A stretch of 49,684 nt of DNA from Candidatus Obscuribacterales bacterium (GTDB taxonomy: Bacteria; Cyanobacteriota; Vampirovibrionia; Obscuribacterales; Obscuribacteraceae): the NCBI GenBank assembly GCA_021732565.1, contig JAKFUT010000147.1, forward strand, positions 1-49,684. The letters are read 5' to 3'. The notes beneath the pieces are model-generated. The model was not told where the DNA came from and did no database searches. It saw only the letters and a list, made by a program, of their open reading frames with translations. Made by a program: the position numbers and the translations under genes. Positions 9,008-18,248 of the stretch are shown in pieces. The number at the start of each line of letters is the position of its first letter. Positions within the stretch are counted from its first letter, which is position 1.

Positions 9008-10462
9008 ATGCCGAGTTACGATGTCATTATCATTGGCGGTGGAATTGCCGGTTTAGCCGCAGCAAAGGAGCTCAGCAGAGCTCGACGAAGTTTCGTCGTG
9101 TTGGAAGCGAAGCCAAGATTGGGAGGCAGAGTCTGGACCGTTCACAATGATTATTGTCATCCAATTGAAATGGGTGCGGAGTTCATTCATGGTCGCCCTC
9201 CCGAAATTTTTGACGTGGTAGATGACGGGCGTCTTCGCGTTATAGAGGGACGTGAGGGACATATGTCGGTGGATAACGGCCGCCGCCTCCAAAGCCCTGG
9301 CGACGAAAATCCATTCTCGCAACAACAGAAGGTAATGACAGCTCTGCACCGCAAAGCGATGCAAATGGATGAATCATTCGCAGATTTTGCATCCGAATTG
9401 GTTACAAACACACCTGAGTTGGCGGGAGCAATATTCTCCACAAAACAGTATGTAGAGGGATACAATGCCAGCGACGCAGAGCAAGTGAGCATACAGTGGC
9501 TATCACTTTGCGAAAACGCTGCAGATGCAATTGACGGCGATGACATGTTCCGCTTTGTCAATGGATATTCAACGCTGGTTACTGCGTTCTCTTCTCTGCT
9601 TCCTGAGGGAAGTGTGCTACTGAACCATCGAGTCGACATCATCGAGTGGCAAAGCGGCAATGTAACCGTTCAGTGCAGCATCCCTGGCCCCGCAATCGAC
9701 ATTGCCAGGCTGACCGATACGGAGTTTCCGGTGCCTTGGAAGGGGCAGCCGGCAACGGACCCGACGGCAGTGCAAACCCACCAACCAGCCGATGCGAAGC
9801 ATTCTACTACACTCACTCTTCACGGGCGCTGCGCATTGATTACTCTGCCTGTGGGCGTGTTGCAAGCCAGTCCCGACCAGGAAAATTTCGTAAAGTTCTT
9901 ACCTCCTCTTCCGCCAGAAAAAGTCGGTAGAGGAAAAATCATCTCAGGAAACGCAATTCGGCTAATTCTTCAGTTCAAACATCGCTTCTGGGAAAAGCGT
10001 AAATTGTCAGACGACACAAGTCTGGAAAAGCTCAATTTCCTCCACTGTGCCGGTAGCGAGTTTTCTATCTTCTGGACTCAATTACCTGTGAGGGCGCCAT
10101 TGCTCGTGTGCTGGATTGGAGGCCGGAACGCAGAAGCGGGGCTGTCACTATCACTAGCGGAACTTACCGCCCGAGCCTTGCAATCACTTAGTTCGGCGTT
10201 CAAGTTGGATTTGCTGGAACTTGAGAACGAGTTAGAAACAGCCCATTATCATGACTGGCATTCAGATCCTTTCGCACGTGGTGCCTATAGTTATGTAGCC
10301 GCCGGTGGCATGGATGGTCCGGCGGCGCTCGCTGCCACACTAGACTCGACGCTTTTCTTTGCCGGAGAGGCCACCGACACTGAGGGATTTTCCGCCACCG
10401 TGCATGGTGCTATTCGTACAGGGCAGCGCGCTGCCCGAGAGATTTTAACAATCCTTCCTTGA
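9008..10462 (+). CDS. Flavin-containing monoamine oxidase family protein
   Basis: 484 residues from the ATG at 9008. The N-terminus has the FAD dinucleotide fold IIGGGIAGLAAAKELS with the acidic residue in 'VVLEAKPRLGGRVW', the hallmark of amine oxidases (MAO/polyamine oxidase/L-amino-acid oxidase type). The C-terminus carries the FAD-contacting 'FFAGEATDTEGFSATVHGA', as in polyamine oxidases. It should oxidise an amine with release of aldehyde, ammonia and H2O2. AGGAAG lies 7 nt before the chosen ATG; an in-frame TTG at 8969 is also open but has no better site. It is divergent from the Cys-motif gene. The substrate cannot be read from sequence. Confidence 0.88.
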   Translation: MPSYDVIIIGGGIAGLAAAKELSRARRSFVVLEAKPRLGGRVWTVHNDYCHPIEMGAEFIHGRPPEIFDVVDDGRLRVIEGREGHMSVDNGRRLQSPGDENPFSQQQKVMTALHRKAMQMDESFADFASELVTNTPELAGAIFSTKQYVEGYNASDAEQVSIQWLSLCENAADAIDGDDMFRFVNGYSTLVTAFSSLLPEGSVLLNHRVDIIEWQSGNVTVQCSIPGPAIDIARLTDTEFPVPWKGQPATDPTAVQTHQPADAKHSTTLTLHGRCALITLPVGVLQASPDQENFVKFLPPLPPEKVGRGKIISGNAIRLILQFKHRFWEKRKLSDDTSLEKLNFLHCAGSEFSIFWTQLPVRAPLLVCWIGGRNAEAGLSLSLAELTARALQSLSSAFKLDLLELENELETAHYHDWHSDPFARGAYSYVAAGGMDGPAALAATLDSTLFFAGEATDTEGFSATVHGAIRTGQRAAREILTILP

Positions 10463-10591
10463 ACGACGGTGCGGTTAAGCCTGACCTGGCTGATGCCGCC
10501 AATTGTGCCGGACCGGTGAATTAGCGAAACTTGCCTGGCAACACCGATGGCGAACAGAAGAACAACGCGTGTCCATTGCAAGGAGACTCCA

Positions 10592-13480
10592 CTATTTCGC
10601 AGTTTGAATCTTTGTTGCATGGATTGCTTGTGAGTCGAGTTCACGTTTCAGTATGGCAGCCCTGTTGTGTTCACCAATATTGTGGCATTGCAAGATGTAT
10701 TCTCTCAAGTTTTTTCTATATTCTGCAGATGAAGTGACCGGATCAAAGATTTTGACCAATTCGTCTCCGCAGTTAAGTACCATTGCATTGTTGTGTTCCA
10801 TGGCATATGTTCTCATCAACCAGATTTGCGCAAGAGACATCCCTCCGGGATATTTCCTGCCTACGACCTTTGCTTCGCGCAGCAATTTCTTCGCCTTCTC
10901 GTAATTCTTTTCACTAATCTCAACGTGAGCGAGGTTCACCAGTGCATCGCATTGGGCGTCATTGTTATGATTGAGTCCGGCTAGGTCTTTTGCCTCCATT
11001 ATGATTCGTCGTGCCTCACTATGTCGTCCTTTTGAACTGAGCAATCGCCCCTTCATGACCATCAAGGGCACTACGCTGTCAATGCCATCGGAATCGCTAT
11101 GCGTGACGAGCTTTGTGCTCAGCACATCGTTCAATAATTTCAAAGCCTCATCTTCACGCCGGCAGTTCATCAAATGGCCGACGAGATGATGGCAAATAAT
11201 TCCTGCCCTTAGTTTGTCACGATCAGTCCAATCTACCTGTGATAAGAGGTCTTGCACCAGGTCGACCGATTCGGTCGATTTGTGAACCACTGCCAACTGG
11301 TTTGCCAGCTCCAATGCCGACAGATACACAAGTGGAACGGTATCCTTCGTCCACGTTTTTCTTAGCAGGCCGAGGCAATCCAACAACATTGCAGCATCGG
11401 CATAGCATCCATTGTCAACGTAGAGAGTCACAGCGTTGTAGATAACCCTGTGTAGCAGATAGAGTTCATCGCTAGAAGAAACGGATCGGGTTTCACTTTC
11501 AATTAGGTCGACCAGATTTCGCGTTTGATGTAAGTTCCCTGACACATTTAGTTGGTTCATCATCAGCCAAAATGTCAAACGCTGCGGTTCCTTCAATGAC
11601 TTAATCCTGCTACTGAGCAGATCGTAAGCCTCTTTATTCTTACCCAACGCCTGCAGTGCCGCTGCGTACTCCGATGCGGTCTGTTCGAGGGAGTCTCGCT
11701 TGTGGAGCTTCAGCGTAAGATCTTCGGCAGTTTGGCAGTTTTTCAGACATAACCTGTATTGCTTCTGTCTCAAGCACTCATGAATTATGTCCAGCTTTCT
11801 CTCCATGGTGTCCGGTCTGTTGCGAAACGCGAATTCGCCCACTTCTATTAGTTGGTCTTTTGCTGCGGTGACACGGTGAAGATCCCACAAGTAGCGAGCT
11901 CTATTGAGCATATATTTCTCCTTGTCTCCAGGGTACATCGAACATTGATCCGCCGAATTCAACATTTGATCGCAAAGCTTCAAAGATGCTTCGTAATCTC
12001 CCTGGTCATAGCAGGCCTGCGCCAGCTCAGCTCTGCAAGTATTGAGGCACTGGATAAATCCCATTCCCTCATGTGAATCGAGAATACTGATAGTTGTTTG
12101 CAATGTTTTGATTCTTAGTGAACGATTGCGCATCATTCTTAAGAGGGTTGTCATCTTCAGTGCCGTAACGTCAGCCTCGCGGCATTCATGTCTAGTAATG
12201 CATTGATAAATTAGATTCTTGCACATTTCCAAAGCAGACTTTCGTTGCCGATCGGCCTCAGCACTGTCTGTGGTGTCAACTAGCGCGGCCAACTGCATTC
12301 TCGCTTCTAATACGTCTGGCCATAGTTGATTTTTTCCATAGGTTGCCAACCATGATTGATAATAAGCTATCCGTTCGCCCGGGCTCCACCCGCCCATGAA
12401 TTGAGCATCTCGAAGACGCCTGAGAGTAGCTGCAGACTCCCCGCGTTTTGCCTCGCTTTGAAGTGCAGCCTGTGTGTTTGATCTTGAATACAGAGAAATG
12501 AAGATGAGCGTCGCTGCTGCCACCATCGTCAAAATCATTGTCAGTACGCCGACTCGTGCCCCCCGCAGTGAAATTCCGTGCTTGGATTTCTGCGTGGGCG
12601 GTGGATTGATGGATTCTCCGGCATTACGGGCAACGAGGGAAATATCCGCACCAAACTCTGTCATTGATTGATAACGTTGGTCTGGATGCTTGGCCATCGC
12701 GCGAAAAATGGCATTCTCCAAACCAATCGGCAACTCAGAGGCAGCTCTATACTGCGTCAAAGAAGCCGGATTTTCCGATGAATGCATGCGCATCATTCCT
12801 ATCGGATTTTCCGCGTCGAAAGGAGGTACACCTGCGACCATCTCGTACAAAACACAACCGAGTGAATAAATGTCCGAACGGTGATCCGCGTGCTGTCCAC
12901 TGCACTGTTCCGGACTCATGTAATACACGCTTCCAATTAACATTCCTGTGCCGGTTAAATGTTGTCCTTCTGTCGCTCTCTCCTCCATGAATTTAGAGAG
13001 CCCGAAATCGATTATCTTGACGAAATCATCTTCGCCATCTATTAGCATTATGTTGTTGGGTGAAATATCGCGGTGAACAATACCTTTGTTATGAGCCGCT
13101 TGCATTGCGTTGCACACTTGAACGCCAATATTAAGAGATCTGGCGACGGCGGGTCGTTCTTCTGACAGAATTTGTCTCAGTGACCGGCCTTGCAGGTATT
13201 CCATGGCTATATAAAGCCATTGAGACTCCCATGTTCCGAATCTGTAGACTTGCAAAATGTTCGGATGTGCCAGTGTAGCGAGTACCCGGCCTTCGCGATT
13301 GAAGCGCAGTCTGTTCTCCTCGTCGCCGATCAGTGAAGCGTGCAATAGCTTTATAGCAACAAATCGCTCCAGTTCGAGTTCTTGTGCCTTGTAAACGATG
13401 CCCATGCCGCCGGCGCCAAGTTCCTCGATTAACGAATATCGTTGATCGACGACAGTACCGCTAGCAAAGGAGATGGTCAT
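10592..13480 (-). CDS. Ser/Thr protein kinase with membrane segment and TPR region, HRD-loop variant
   Basis: 962 residues from the ATG at 13480, preceded by AGGGA at a fair distance; an in-frame ATG at 13564 is possible but lacks a ribosome site and adds 28 residues ahead of the kinase fold. Kinase domain about residues 14-285: GAGGMG (22-27), VAIK with K44, DFG at 158-160. The catalytic loop reads HRDISPNN (136-143): the Asp is present but the usual Lys two residues later is Ser140. A membrane helix at about 308-331 is followed by about 600 residues of TPR-like helices. The architecture matches the kinases at 4928-7840 and 18249-20915, so they are paralogues. It converges with the amine oxidase gene. 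Confidence 0.9.
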   Translation of the reverse strand: MTISFASGTVVDQRYSLIEELGAGGMGIVYKAQELELERFVAIKLLHASLIGDEENRLRFNREGRVLATLAHPNILQVYRFGTWESQWLYIAMEYLQGRSLRQILSEERPAVARSLNIGVQVCNAMQAAHNKGIVHRDISPNNIMLIDGEDDFVKIIDFGLSKFMEERATEGQHLTGTGMLIGSVYYMSPEQCSGQHADHRSDIYSLGCVLYEMVAGVPPFDAENPIGMMRMHSSENPASLTQYRAASELPIGLENAIFRAMAKHPDQRYQSMTEFGADISLVARNAGESINPPPTQKSKHGISLRGARVGVLTMILTMVAAATLIFISLYSRSNTQAALQSEAKRGESAATLRRLRDAQFMGGWSPGERIAYYQSWLATYGKNQLWPDVLEARMQLAALVDTTDSAEADRQRKSALEMCKNLIYQCITRHECREADVTALKMTTLLRMMRNRSLRIKTLQTTISILDSHEGMGFIQCLNTCRAELAQACYDQGDYEASLKLCDQMLNSADQCSMYPGDKEKYMLNRARYLWDLHRVTAAKDQLIEVGEFAFRNRPDTMERKLDIIHECLRQKQYRLCLKNCQTAEDLTLKLHKRDSLEQTASEYAAALQALGKNKEAYDLLSSRIKSLKEPQRLTFWLMMNQLNVSGNLHQTRNLVDLIESETRSVSSSDELYLLHRVIYNAVTLYVDNGCYADAAMLLDCLGLLRKTWTKDTVPLVYLSALELANQLAVVHKSTESVDLVQDLLSQVDWTDRDKLRAGIICHHLVGHLMNCRREDEALKLLNDVLSTKLVTHSDSDGIDSVVPLMVMKGRLLSSKGRHSEARRIIMEAKDLAGLNHNNDAQCDALVNLAHVEISEKNYEKAKKLLREAKVVGRKYPGGMSLAQIWLMRTYAMEHNNAMVLNCGDELVKIFDPVTSSAEYRKNLREYILQCHNIGEHNRAAILKRELDSQAIHATKIQTAK

Positions 13481-13711
13481 CGGGTTCCCTGACAGTGAGT
13501 CTTTTCGAGGATATACCCGAAGTGTCGTCTGTTTATGTGCCCTTATCTCTTGCCTTTCCAGCATTTGAGAATGACGGACCCTGTGAAGAGTCGCGCAAAA
13601 CGATGATTTTGCAAAGTTGATCCGTAGTTCTAACCGTTGCTTTGGTTGCAGAGATCAGTTGCTTAACACGCGTCTCTTATTCTTAGAGTGTCGAGCTTTG
13701 GAGTTTCCCGA

Positions 13712-14620
13712 ATGACTTTATCTGATCGCAACCATTCAGTATCGAATCGTGTTTTCAAATTGGTTCGCCTGACGCTGTCTCTCTGCATGATTGCCGGATC
13801 ATCCGTACAGCCCTCATTTGCCGGCGGCACGGACAGCACTTTTTCCATATCAAGGCAATCGGTAGCTCACCCTTTAGCTGTGATCAAACACACCCTGTTA
13901 AGGAAATCTCCCTCGTGCAACATTTGCATCGCCTATCCTGAAATCGCCGGATTGCCGGCTGATAAGGCAGCTGCGATGAACGAATCCATCAGACAGCTTG
14001 TTGAATCTCACATAAGCGGCCAAACCTGGCCGGCTCCATCTATAGATGAGGCCCCGTGGACCGTTGAGGGCACCTATGAAATACGATCTCTTGGACCTCG
14101 CTTTATCAGTGTCGGATTCTATTTCAATAACTACTTCGGCGACGCAGATGGCGTTATCGAAAACGTGTCATTCAATTATGATCTGGATACACAACGTGAG
14201 CTTTCTCTCCAAGATTTCACTGGTGGACCAGTGGATTACAATCTAATTTCCGATCTTTGCCGCATCAAGTTATTTCAAACACTGAGCAGCGGTGAAGAAT
14301 CAATGATTCTGGAGGGAAGTGAACCCCGGGCGGATAATTTCTGCTGTTGGTTTTTGAACGACAAAGGAATAACGGTGAAGTTCAGCCAGTACCAGGTGGC
14401 ACCACATGCAGTGGGCATGCCCGAGGTAAATATCTCCTACGAAGAACTGAAGTCTGTGATCCTGATAAGTTCCCCTGCCGCCGCCGCCAAAGCTTGCGCT
14501 GTGTTACCTCCCGTCTCATCGAAGCTGGCCGATCCGGGGTACAGGAAAAACCAGATGGAGATAGCCCTGGAATGCTTCGTTGCGCGCAAACCTGACTGCG
14601 AAATGTCAACCGCCCGGTAA
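13712..14620 (+). CDS. Secreted DUF3298/DUF4163 (RsiV/PdaC-like) protein
   Basis: 302 residues from the ATG at 13712 (GGAG 10 nt upstream); a GTG at 13688 is in frame but has no ribosome site. The N-terminus has a signal peptide with a hydrophobic core 'LTLSLCMIAGSSV' ending near 'PSFAGG'. The body shows the paired domains known from RsiV anti-sigma factors and PdaC-type proteins: 'IAYPEIAGL' with 'MNESIRQLV' after it, 'ISVGFYFNNYFGDADG' with 'NVSFNYDLDTQRELSLQDF', and late 'VKFSQYQVAPHAVGMP' with 'ISYEELKSVI'. The catalytic deacetylase domain of PdaC is absent. Function unknown, exported. It is convergent with dinB with a 20-bp gap. Confidence 0.75.
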   Translation: MTLSDRNHSVSNRVFKLVRLTLSLCMIAGSSVQPSFAGGTDSTFSISRQSVAHPLAVIKHTLLRKSPSCNICIAYPEIAGLPADKAAAMNESIRQLVESHISGQTWPAPSIDEAPWTVEGTYEIRSLGPRFISVGFYFNNYFGDADGVIENVSFNYDLDTQRELSLQDFTGGPVDYNLISDLCRIKLFQTLSSGEESMILEGSEPRADNFCCWFLNDKGITVKFSQYQVAPHAVGMPEVNISYEELKSVILISSPAAAAKACAVLPPVSSKLADPGYRKNQMEIALECFVARKPDCEMSTAR

Positions 14621-14640
14621 TCTCGAACGAGGGTCGTCAT

Positions 14641-15882
14641 TCATCGCCCGGCTAGATCCAACGTCAGTTGCACGACACCGCCAGCATCCGAGGAGTCGTC
14701 ATCCTCGTCGAGATTAGAAAGAGTGATACCAAGCAATCTTACGCTTCGCGTACTAACTTCCGTGACTGATAGCAAGTCGGTGGCAATATTGAGGATATCG
14801 TCAATTTTGCAGATGGACCAGGTTACTGTTCTACTTCTGGTAATTTGTTGATAATCTCCATATTTCACTTTCAATGTGAGCGTGCGCCCTGCTGCGCCGG
14901 CTTTTTCCAGACGACGGGCGACGGTCTCTGCTATTTCTACCAGCGCTTTATGCATTGACTCACTATCGTTCAGGTCTTCTGCAAAGCTCTCTTCCGCTCC
15001 CACGGATTTGCGAACACGATTTGATACCACCGCTCGATCATCCCGGGCACGAGCAATTTGATAATAGTAACTACCGGCTTTTCCAAATTTCTTGATCAAG
15101 TCCGATTCAGACCAGGAACGCAGTTCGCCACCATTATGAATACCAAGGCTTCTCATCTTCTCGGCAGTGACGGCACCGATACCATGAAATTTCTCAATCG
15201 GCAATGCTTCAACGAAGCTCTCCGCGCGATCAGGTGCTATCAAATACAAACCGTCCGGTTTGTTAATTCCTGATGCGGTCTTGGCTAAGAACTTATTGAT
15301 CGATACGCCGGCAGAAGCGGTCAGCCCGGTCTCCTGAAGAATGGCAGCCCTTATCTCCCGAGCCACGAGAGTTGCAGAAGGCATAGACTTTTTATTAACG
15401 GTGACATCAAGATAAGCCTCGTCAAGCGACAGCGGTTCAACCAATTCACTATATCGGTCAAAAATCTCTCTAATTTGCTCAGACACTGCTCTGTAGACTT
15501 CGAAGCGAGGTCTGAGAAAGACCGCATGAGGACACTTCTTGAACGCCGTTCTGGATGGCATCGCAGAGTGAACACCAAACTCACGTGCTTCATAACTAGC
15601 AGTGGCAACTACACCACGCTGTTCCGGGAGCCCTCCGACAACCACAGGCTTCCCGCGTAGCGACGGATTATCTCGTTGTTCTACGGATGCATAAAATGCA
15701 TCCATATCAACATGAATTACTTTCCGAACTAGCACTACTTGCGGTGCCGATGCCGTAGGGGTTTCTTCATCGGGCTCTACCGAGGAGTTTGCGCTGGGCG
15801 CGGACAGGTGTATTTGCGCATCATCCAATTGCCGCAGGCTCACATGGTTCAGCAGAAAGGCTCTTCCCACTCTCCGGGTCAC
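14641..15882 (-). CDS. dinB: DNA polymerase IV (Y-family)
   Basis: 413 residues. The Y-family palm signature is clear: VDMDAFYASVEQ about 60 residues in (first catalytic Asp) and LSLDEAYLDVT (catalytic Asp and Glu), with the helix-hairpin-helix part 'FHGIGAVTAEKMRSLGI' and a little-finger domain after it. It performs error-prone translesion synthesis. The first 50 residues ahead of 'RKVIHVDMDAF' are a Ser/Pro/Glu-rich extension beyond the usual about 350-residue enzyme. The frame starts at a GTG (15882). The C-terminus lacks an obvious QLxLF-type clamp motif; 'VQLTLDLAGR' at the very end is the nearest candidate. Confidence 0.93.
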   Translation of the reverse strand: MTRRVGRAFLLNHVSLRQLDDAQIHLSAPSANSSVEPDEETPTASAPQVVLVRKVIHVDMDAFYASVEQRDNPSLRGKPVVVGGLPEQRGVVATASYEAREFGVHSAMPSRTAFKKCPHAVFLRPRFEVYRAVSEQIREIFDRYSELVEPLSLDEAYLDVTVNKKSMPSATLVAREIRAAILQETGLTASAGVSINKFLAKTASGINKPDGLYLIAPDRAESFVEALPIEKFHGIGAVTAEKMRSLGIHNGGELRSWSESDLIKKFGKAGSYYYQIARARDDRAVVSNRVRKSVGAEESFAEDLNDSESMHKALVEIAETVARRLEKAGAAGRTLTLKVKYGDYQQITRSRTVTWSICKIDDILNIATDLLSVTEVSTRSVRLLGITLSNLDEDDDSSDAGGVVQLTLDLAGR

Positions 15883-16040
15883 CGCCGACTTCCGCAGTCA
15901 GACTCGTGCAAGTGAACCAGTTCTTCTAGAAGTAAACCACATGAATTGAACGTCAGGCAATCAAATTTTACTACCCCTTTGTTACCACCGACAAGTAGTT
16001 GCGCTCGGCCAAGCGGAGCAACAAACCGAAACGATGTCAT
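15879..16040 (-). CDS. Very small ORF overlapping the dinB start (uncertain)
   Basis: A 53-residue frame from an ATG at 16040 whose TGA overlaps the GTG of dinB by one GTGA quartet, the arrangement of a translationally coupled pair. Coding character is modest: 'FDCLTFNSCGLLLEEL' near the end, no recognised family, no clear ribosome site. A TTG at 16079 extends it to 66 residues. It could equally be untranslated leader. Confidence 0.2.
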   Translation of the reverse strand: MTSFRFVAPLGRAQLLVGGNKGVVKFDCLTFNSCGLLLEELVHLHESDCGSRR

Positions 16041-16140
16041 CGACCAAGAGATCAGAGCGCCGTAAGAGAAGCCAGGCAATCGGCGCGGAGCTGACTGCCT
16101 GGCTTGCGCAGTGCCTCATCGCCTGCGTAGCTGTTGCGTG

Positions 16141-16300
16141 AGCAATGCTGTCGCTTAGAGCGAGCGGTTGCGCGAACGATGCTGTCGCGTGAGCAATGCT
16201 GTCGCTTGGGGCGAGCGGTTGCGTGAACGATGCTGTCGCTTGAGCAATGCTGTCGCTTGGGGCGACCGGTTGCGCGAACGATTGGCTGCGCTATTGCTTG
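16141..16300. repeat. Tandem 51-bp repeat composed of 17-nt subunits
   Basis: Three head-to-tail copies: 16141-16191 and 16192-16242 (51 bp each, four differences) and a diverged 58-bp copy 16243-16300. Each unit consists of three related 17-mers; the first and third share the core ATGCTGTCGC and the middle one is GC-richer, with GCGAGCGGTTGCG. Similar text continues left to about 16125. The last copy runs into the final codons of the alcohol dehydrogenase gene, whose sequence GAGCGATGCTATGTC resembles the unit. No ORF explains it. Confidence 0.8.
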
Positions 16301-17346
16301 AGCGATGCTATGTCGATGACAAATCGATAGCGCACATCTCCTTGCAGCATGCGCTCGTAGGCTTGATTTATGTCTTTAATCGGAATCGTTTCAATATCGG
16401 CAGTTAAACCGTGTTTCGCGCAGAAGTCCAGCATCTCTTGAGTTTCTGGAATTCCGCCAATTAGCGAACCGGCAAAACTTCGTCTTTTGAAGATAAGACT
16501 GAACGCTTGTGTTTTCAACGCTTCTGGCGGAGCACCAACAAGAACCATAGTGCCGTCTCTTCGCACAAGGCTCAGGTATTGGTCCGCATCAAAAGGGGCT
16601 GAGATCGTGTTGATGATCAAGTCAAACGTGTTTGCAAGTTTTTGAAACGTTTCCGGATCGGAAGTTGCGTAATATCCGGAAGCTCCCATTCGCTCGCCAT
16701 CAGCCTTTTTCTTGAGCGATTGGCTGAGCACGGTAACATTGGCTCCCATCGCATGGGCAATCTTAACCGCCATGTGTCCGAGCCCGCCCATTCCGACCAC
16801 GGCAATGTTCTTGCCCGGTCCAGCGTTCCAATGCTTAAGCGGTGAATATGTGGTGATGCCGGCGCACAAGAGCGGAGCGGCGCCATCTAGCGGCAGTGCA
16901 TCCGGAATGCGCAACACAAAATTCTCGTCTACTACAATTTGTGTCGAGTAGCCACCATATGTCGGGATGCCGTCTTTGCCAAGTCCGTTATAGGTACCGA
17001 CAAAGCCGTTCTTGCAAAATTGCTCAAGCCCCTCGCCGCAAGACCCACAGGTTCTGCAGGAGTCGACTATGCAACCGACTCCAACTTTGTCGCCTTTTCT
17101 GAATTTCGAAACCTTGTCACCAATTTCGGTCACGATGCCGGTGATCTCGTGCCCGGGTACCATCGGAAAAATGCCGTTGTTCCATTCATCTTTGACCTGA
17201 TGCACATCTGAGTGACAAACCCCACAATACCGGATGTCAATCAGAATTTCATTCGGTCCGGGCTCCCTTCGTACAATCTCGAACGGGGTCAGCTCGGCAC
17301 GCGGTGCTTGAGCTGCATATGCCTTAGTTTTCAAAGCTACTTTCAT
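16291..17346 (-). CDS. Zinc-dependent NAD(P)-alcohol dehydrogenase, YahK-like
   Basis: 351 residues from the ATG at 17346, which has GGAGG 7 nt upstream; an upstream open stretch to 17454 has no such site. Catalytic zinc site: CGVCHSDVH and PGHE; structural zinc site: [10 protein letters not shown] with a further Cys in 'LEQFC'. The Rossmann part has '[14 protein letters not shown]'. Length and sequence match the YahK/cinnamyl-alcohol-dehydrogenase subgroup, which reduces a broad range of aldehydes with NADPH. The stop codon lies in the third copy of the tandem repeat. It is likely a single-gene transcript. Confidence 0.93.
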   Translation of the reverse strand: MKVALKTKAYAAQAPRAELTPFEIVRREPGPNEILIDIRYCGVCHSDVHQVKDEWNNGIFPMVPGHEITGIVTEIGDKVSKFRKGDKVGVGCIVDSCRTCGSCGEGLEQFCKNGFVGTYNGLGKDGIPTYGGYSTQIVVDENFVLRIPDALPLDGAAPLLCAGITTYSPLKHWNAGPGKNIAVVGMGGLGHMAVKIAHAMGANVTVLSQSLKKKADGERMGASGYYATSDPETFQKLANTFDLIINTISAPFDADQYLSLVRRDGTMVLVGAPPEALKTQAFSLIFKRRSFAGSLIGGIPETQEMLDFCAKHGLTADIETIPIKDINQAYERMLQGDVRYRFVIDIASLKQ

Positions 17347-17569
17347 TGTCACCCTCCGCCACGTCGGTTTACGCTTGTAGGATTCCGAGGAATTAGTATA
17401 CTCCCTCCGGCAGACAACGCTAGAGTAGCTCGATAAAAGGGTGAAATGTGTCACCGATCAGATGCCTCAACCATGTCAAAGTCGTTGCTTGCATAGAAAC
17501 GACGCGATTGAAGTAAGGTACTTCAAAGCTAGATCGAAATTCATGCTATCGCATTTAGCGCTGTCTGGT

Positions 17570-17968
17570 TTAAATAACAAACTGAATTTGGGTTGCCACT
17601 GATTCAGCACATTCTCGATGCGAGGCTTCCATTCTTCCTTCGTACCGTGGCCACTGTTTTCGAAGGCAGCTGCATCTCATGCGTTTGGCGAATTCATTCA
17701 AATCGGGAGTGGCGAACGATAGTGCGTGTAATCCCTTTTGATCTTTGTCATTCATTCTCGCCCACCAAGCCGGTGACATTTCAAACGAGATTACCGTCTT
17801 GAGAATGAGTGGCTTGTATAGACTGCCAATAGTGTACTCGTTGAGCCCTTGAACCAAGTCTTGCTTCGCTGCAGTCGGATCGCCTTGAGCGCCGGCCTTG
17901 AAGGGGCAAGAGGAAAACATTGTGGCAGCAAGGACTACCGGGACCAGCCATCGAAGCATTCGGCGCAT
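17570..17968 (-). CDS. Small secreted hypothetical protein, apparently frameshifted
   Basis: The open frame gives 132 residues with a signal peptide (MRRMLRWLVPVVLAATMF then 'AGAQG', a likely AxA cleavage site). The first about 96 residues read as a normal secreted protein. After 'NEFAKRM' the zero frame turns into Cys/Arg-rich text, while skipping one base near 17677 gives 66 more residues ('AAAFENSGHGTKEEWKPRI', later 'QWQPKFSLLF') and a stop at 17476-17478. That second reading looks far more protein-like, so the intact gene probably spanned 17476-17968. It could be a decaying gene, a recoding site or a sequencing error. No family recognised. Confidence 0.55.
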   Translation of the reverse strand: MRRMLRWLVPVVLAATMFSSCPFKAGAQGDPTAAKQDLVQGLNEYTIGSLYKPLILKTVISFEMSPAWWARMNDKDQKGLHALSFATPDLNEFAKRMRCSCLRKQWPRYEGRMEASHRECAESVATQIQFVI

Positions 17969-18248
17969 AAAACTCCTCCGTTCGGTTTGCTATAATCGCA
18001 TATTGTCCGAAGTTATGTCCGTTGCGATCTTCCCTTCCCTTCCGTAGACGTCAGGCGACACTTCCCCAATACCGATTGATAATACCAGTATCAAAATATC
18101 TTTTTTGCAGAGTTGACCTGTATTCCTGCCTTAAGCCGGCACGAACGACTCATGAAAATAACGTTCTGTGGTTCAACTCGATAGAATGTATTGGTTGCGT
18201 TGTGTCCGGGAAGATCCGGCACTGATCGATTTAACTGGAGATGTCAAA

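Noticed and set aside
16125..16310. CRISPR array
   Set aside because: The copies are contiguous tandem units without unique spacers, so it is a satellite-type repeat.
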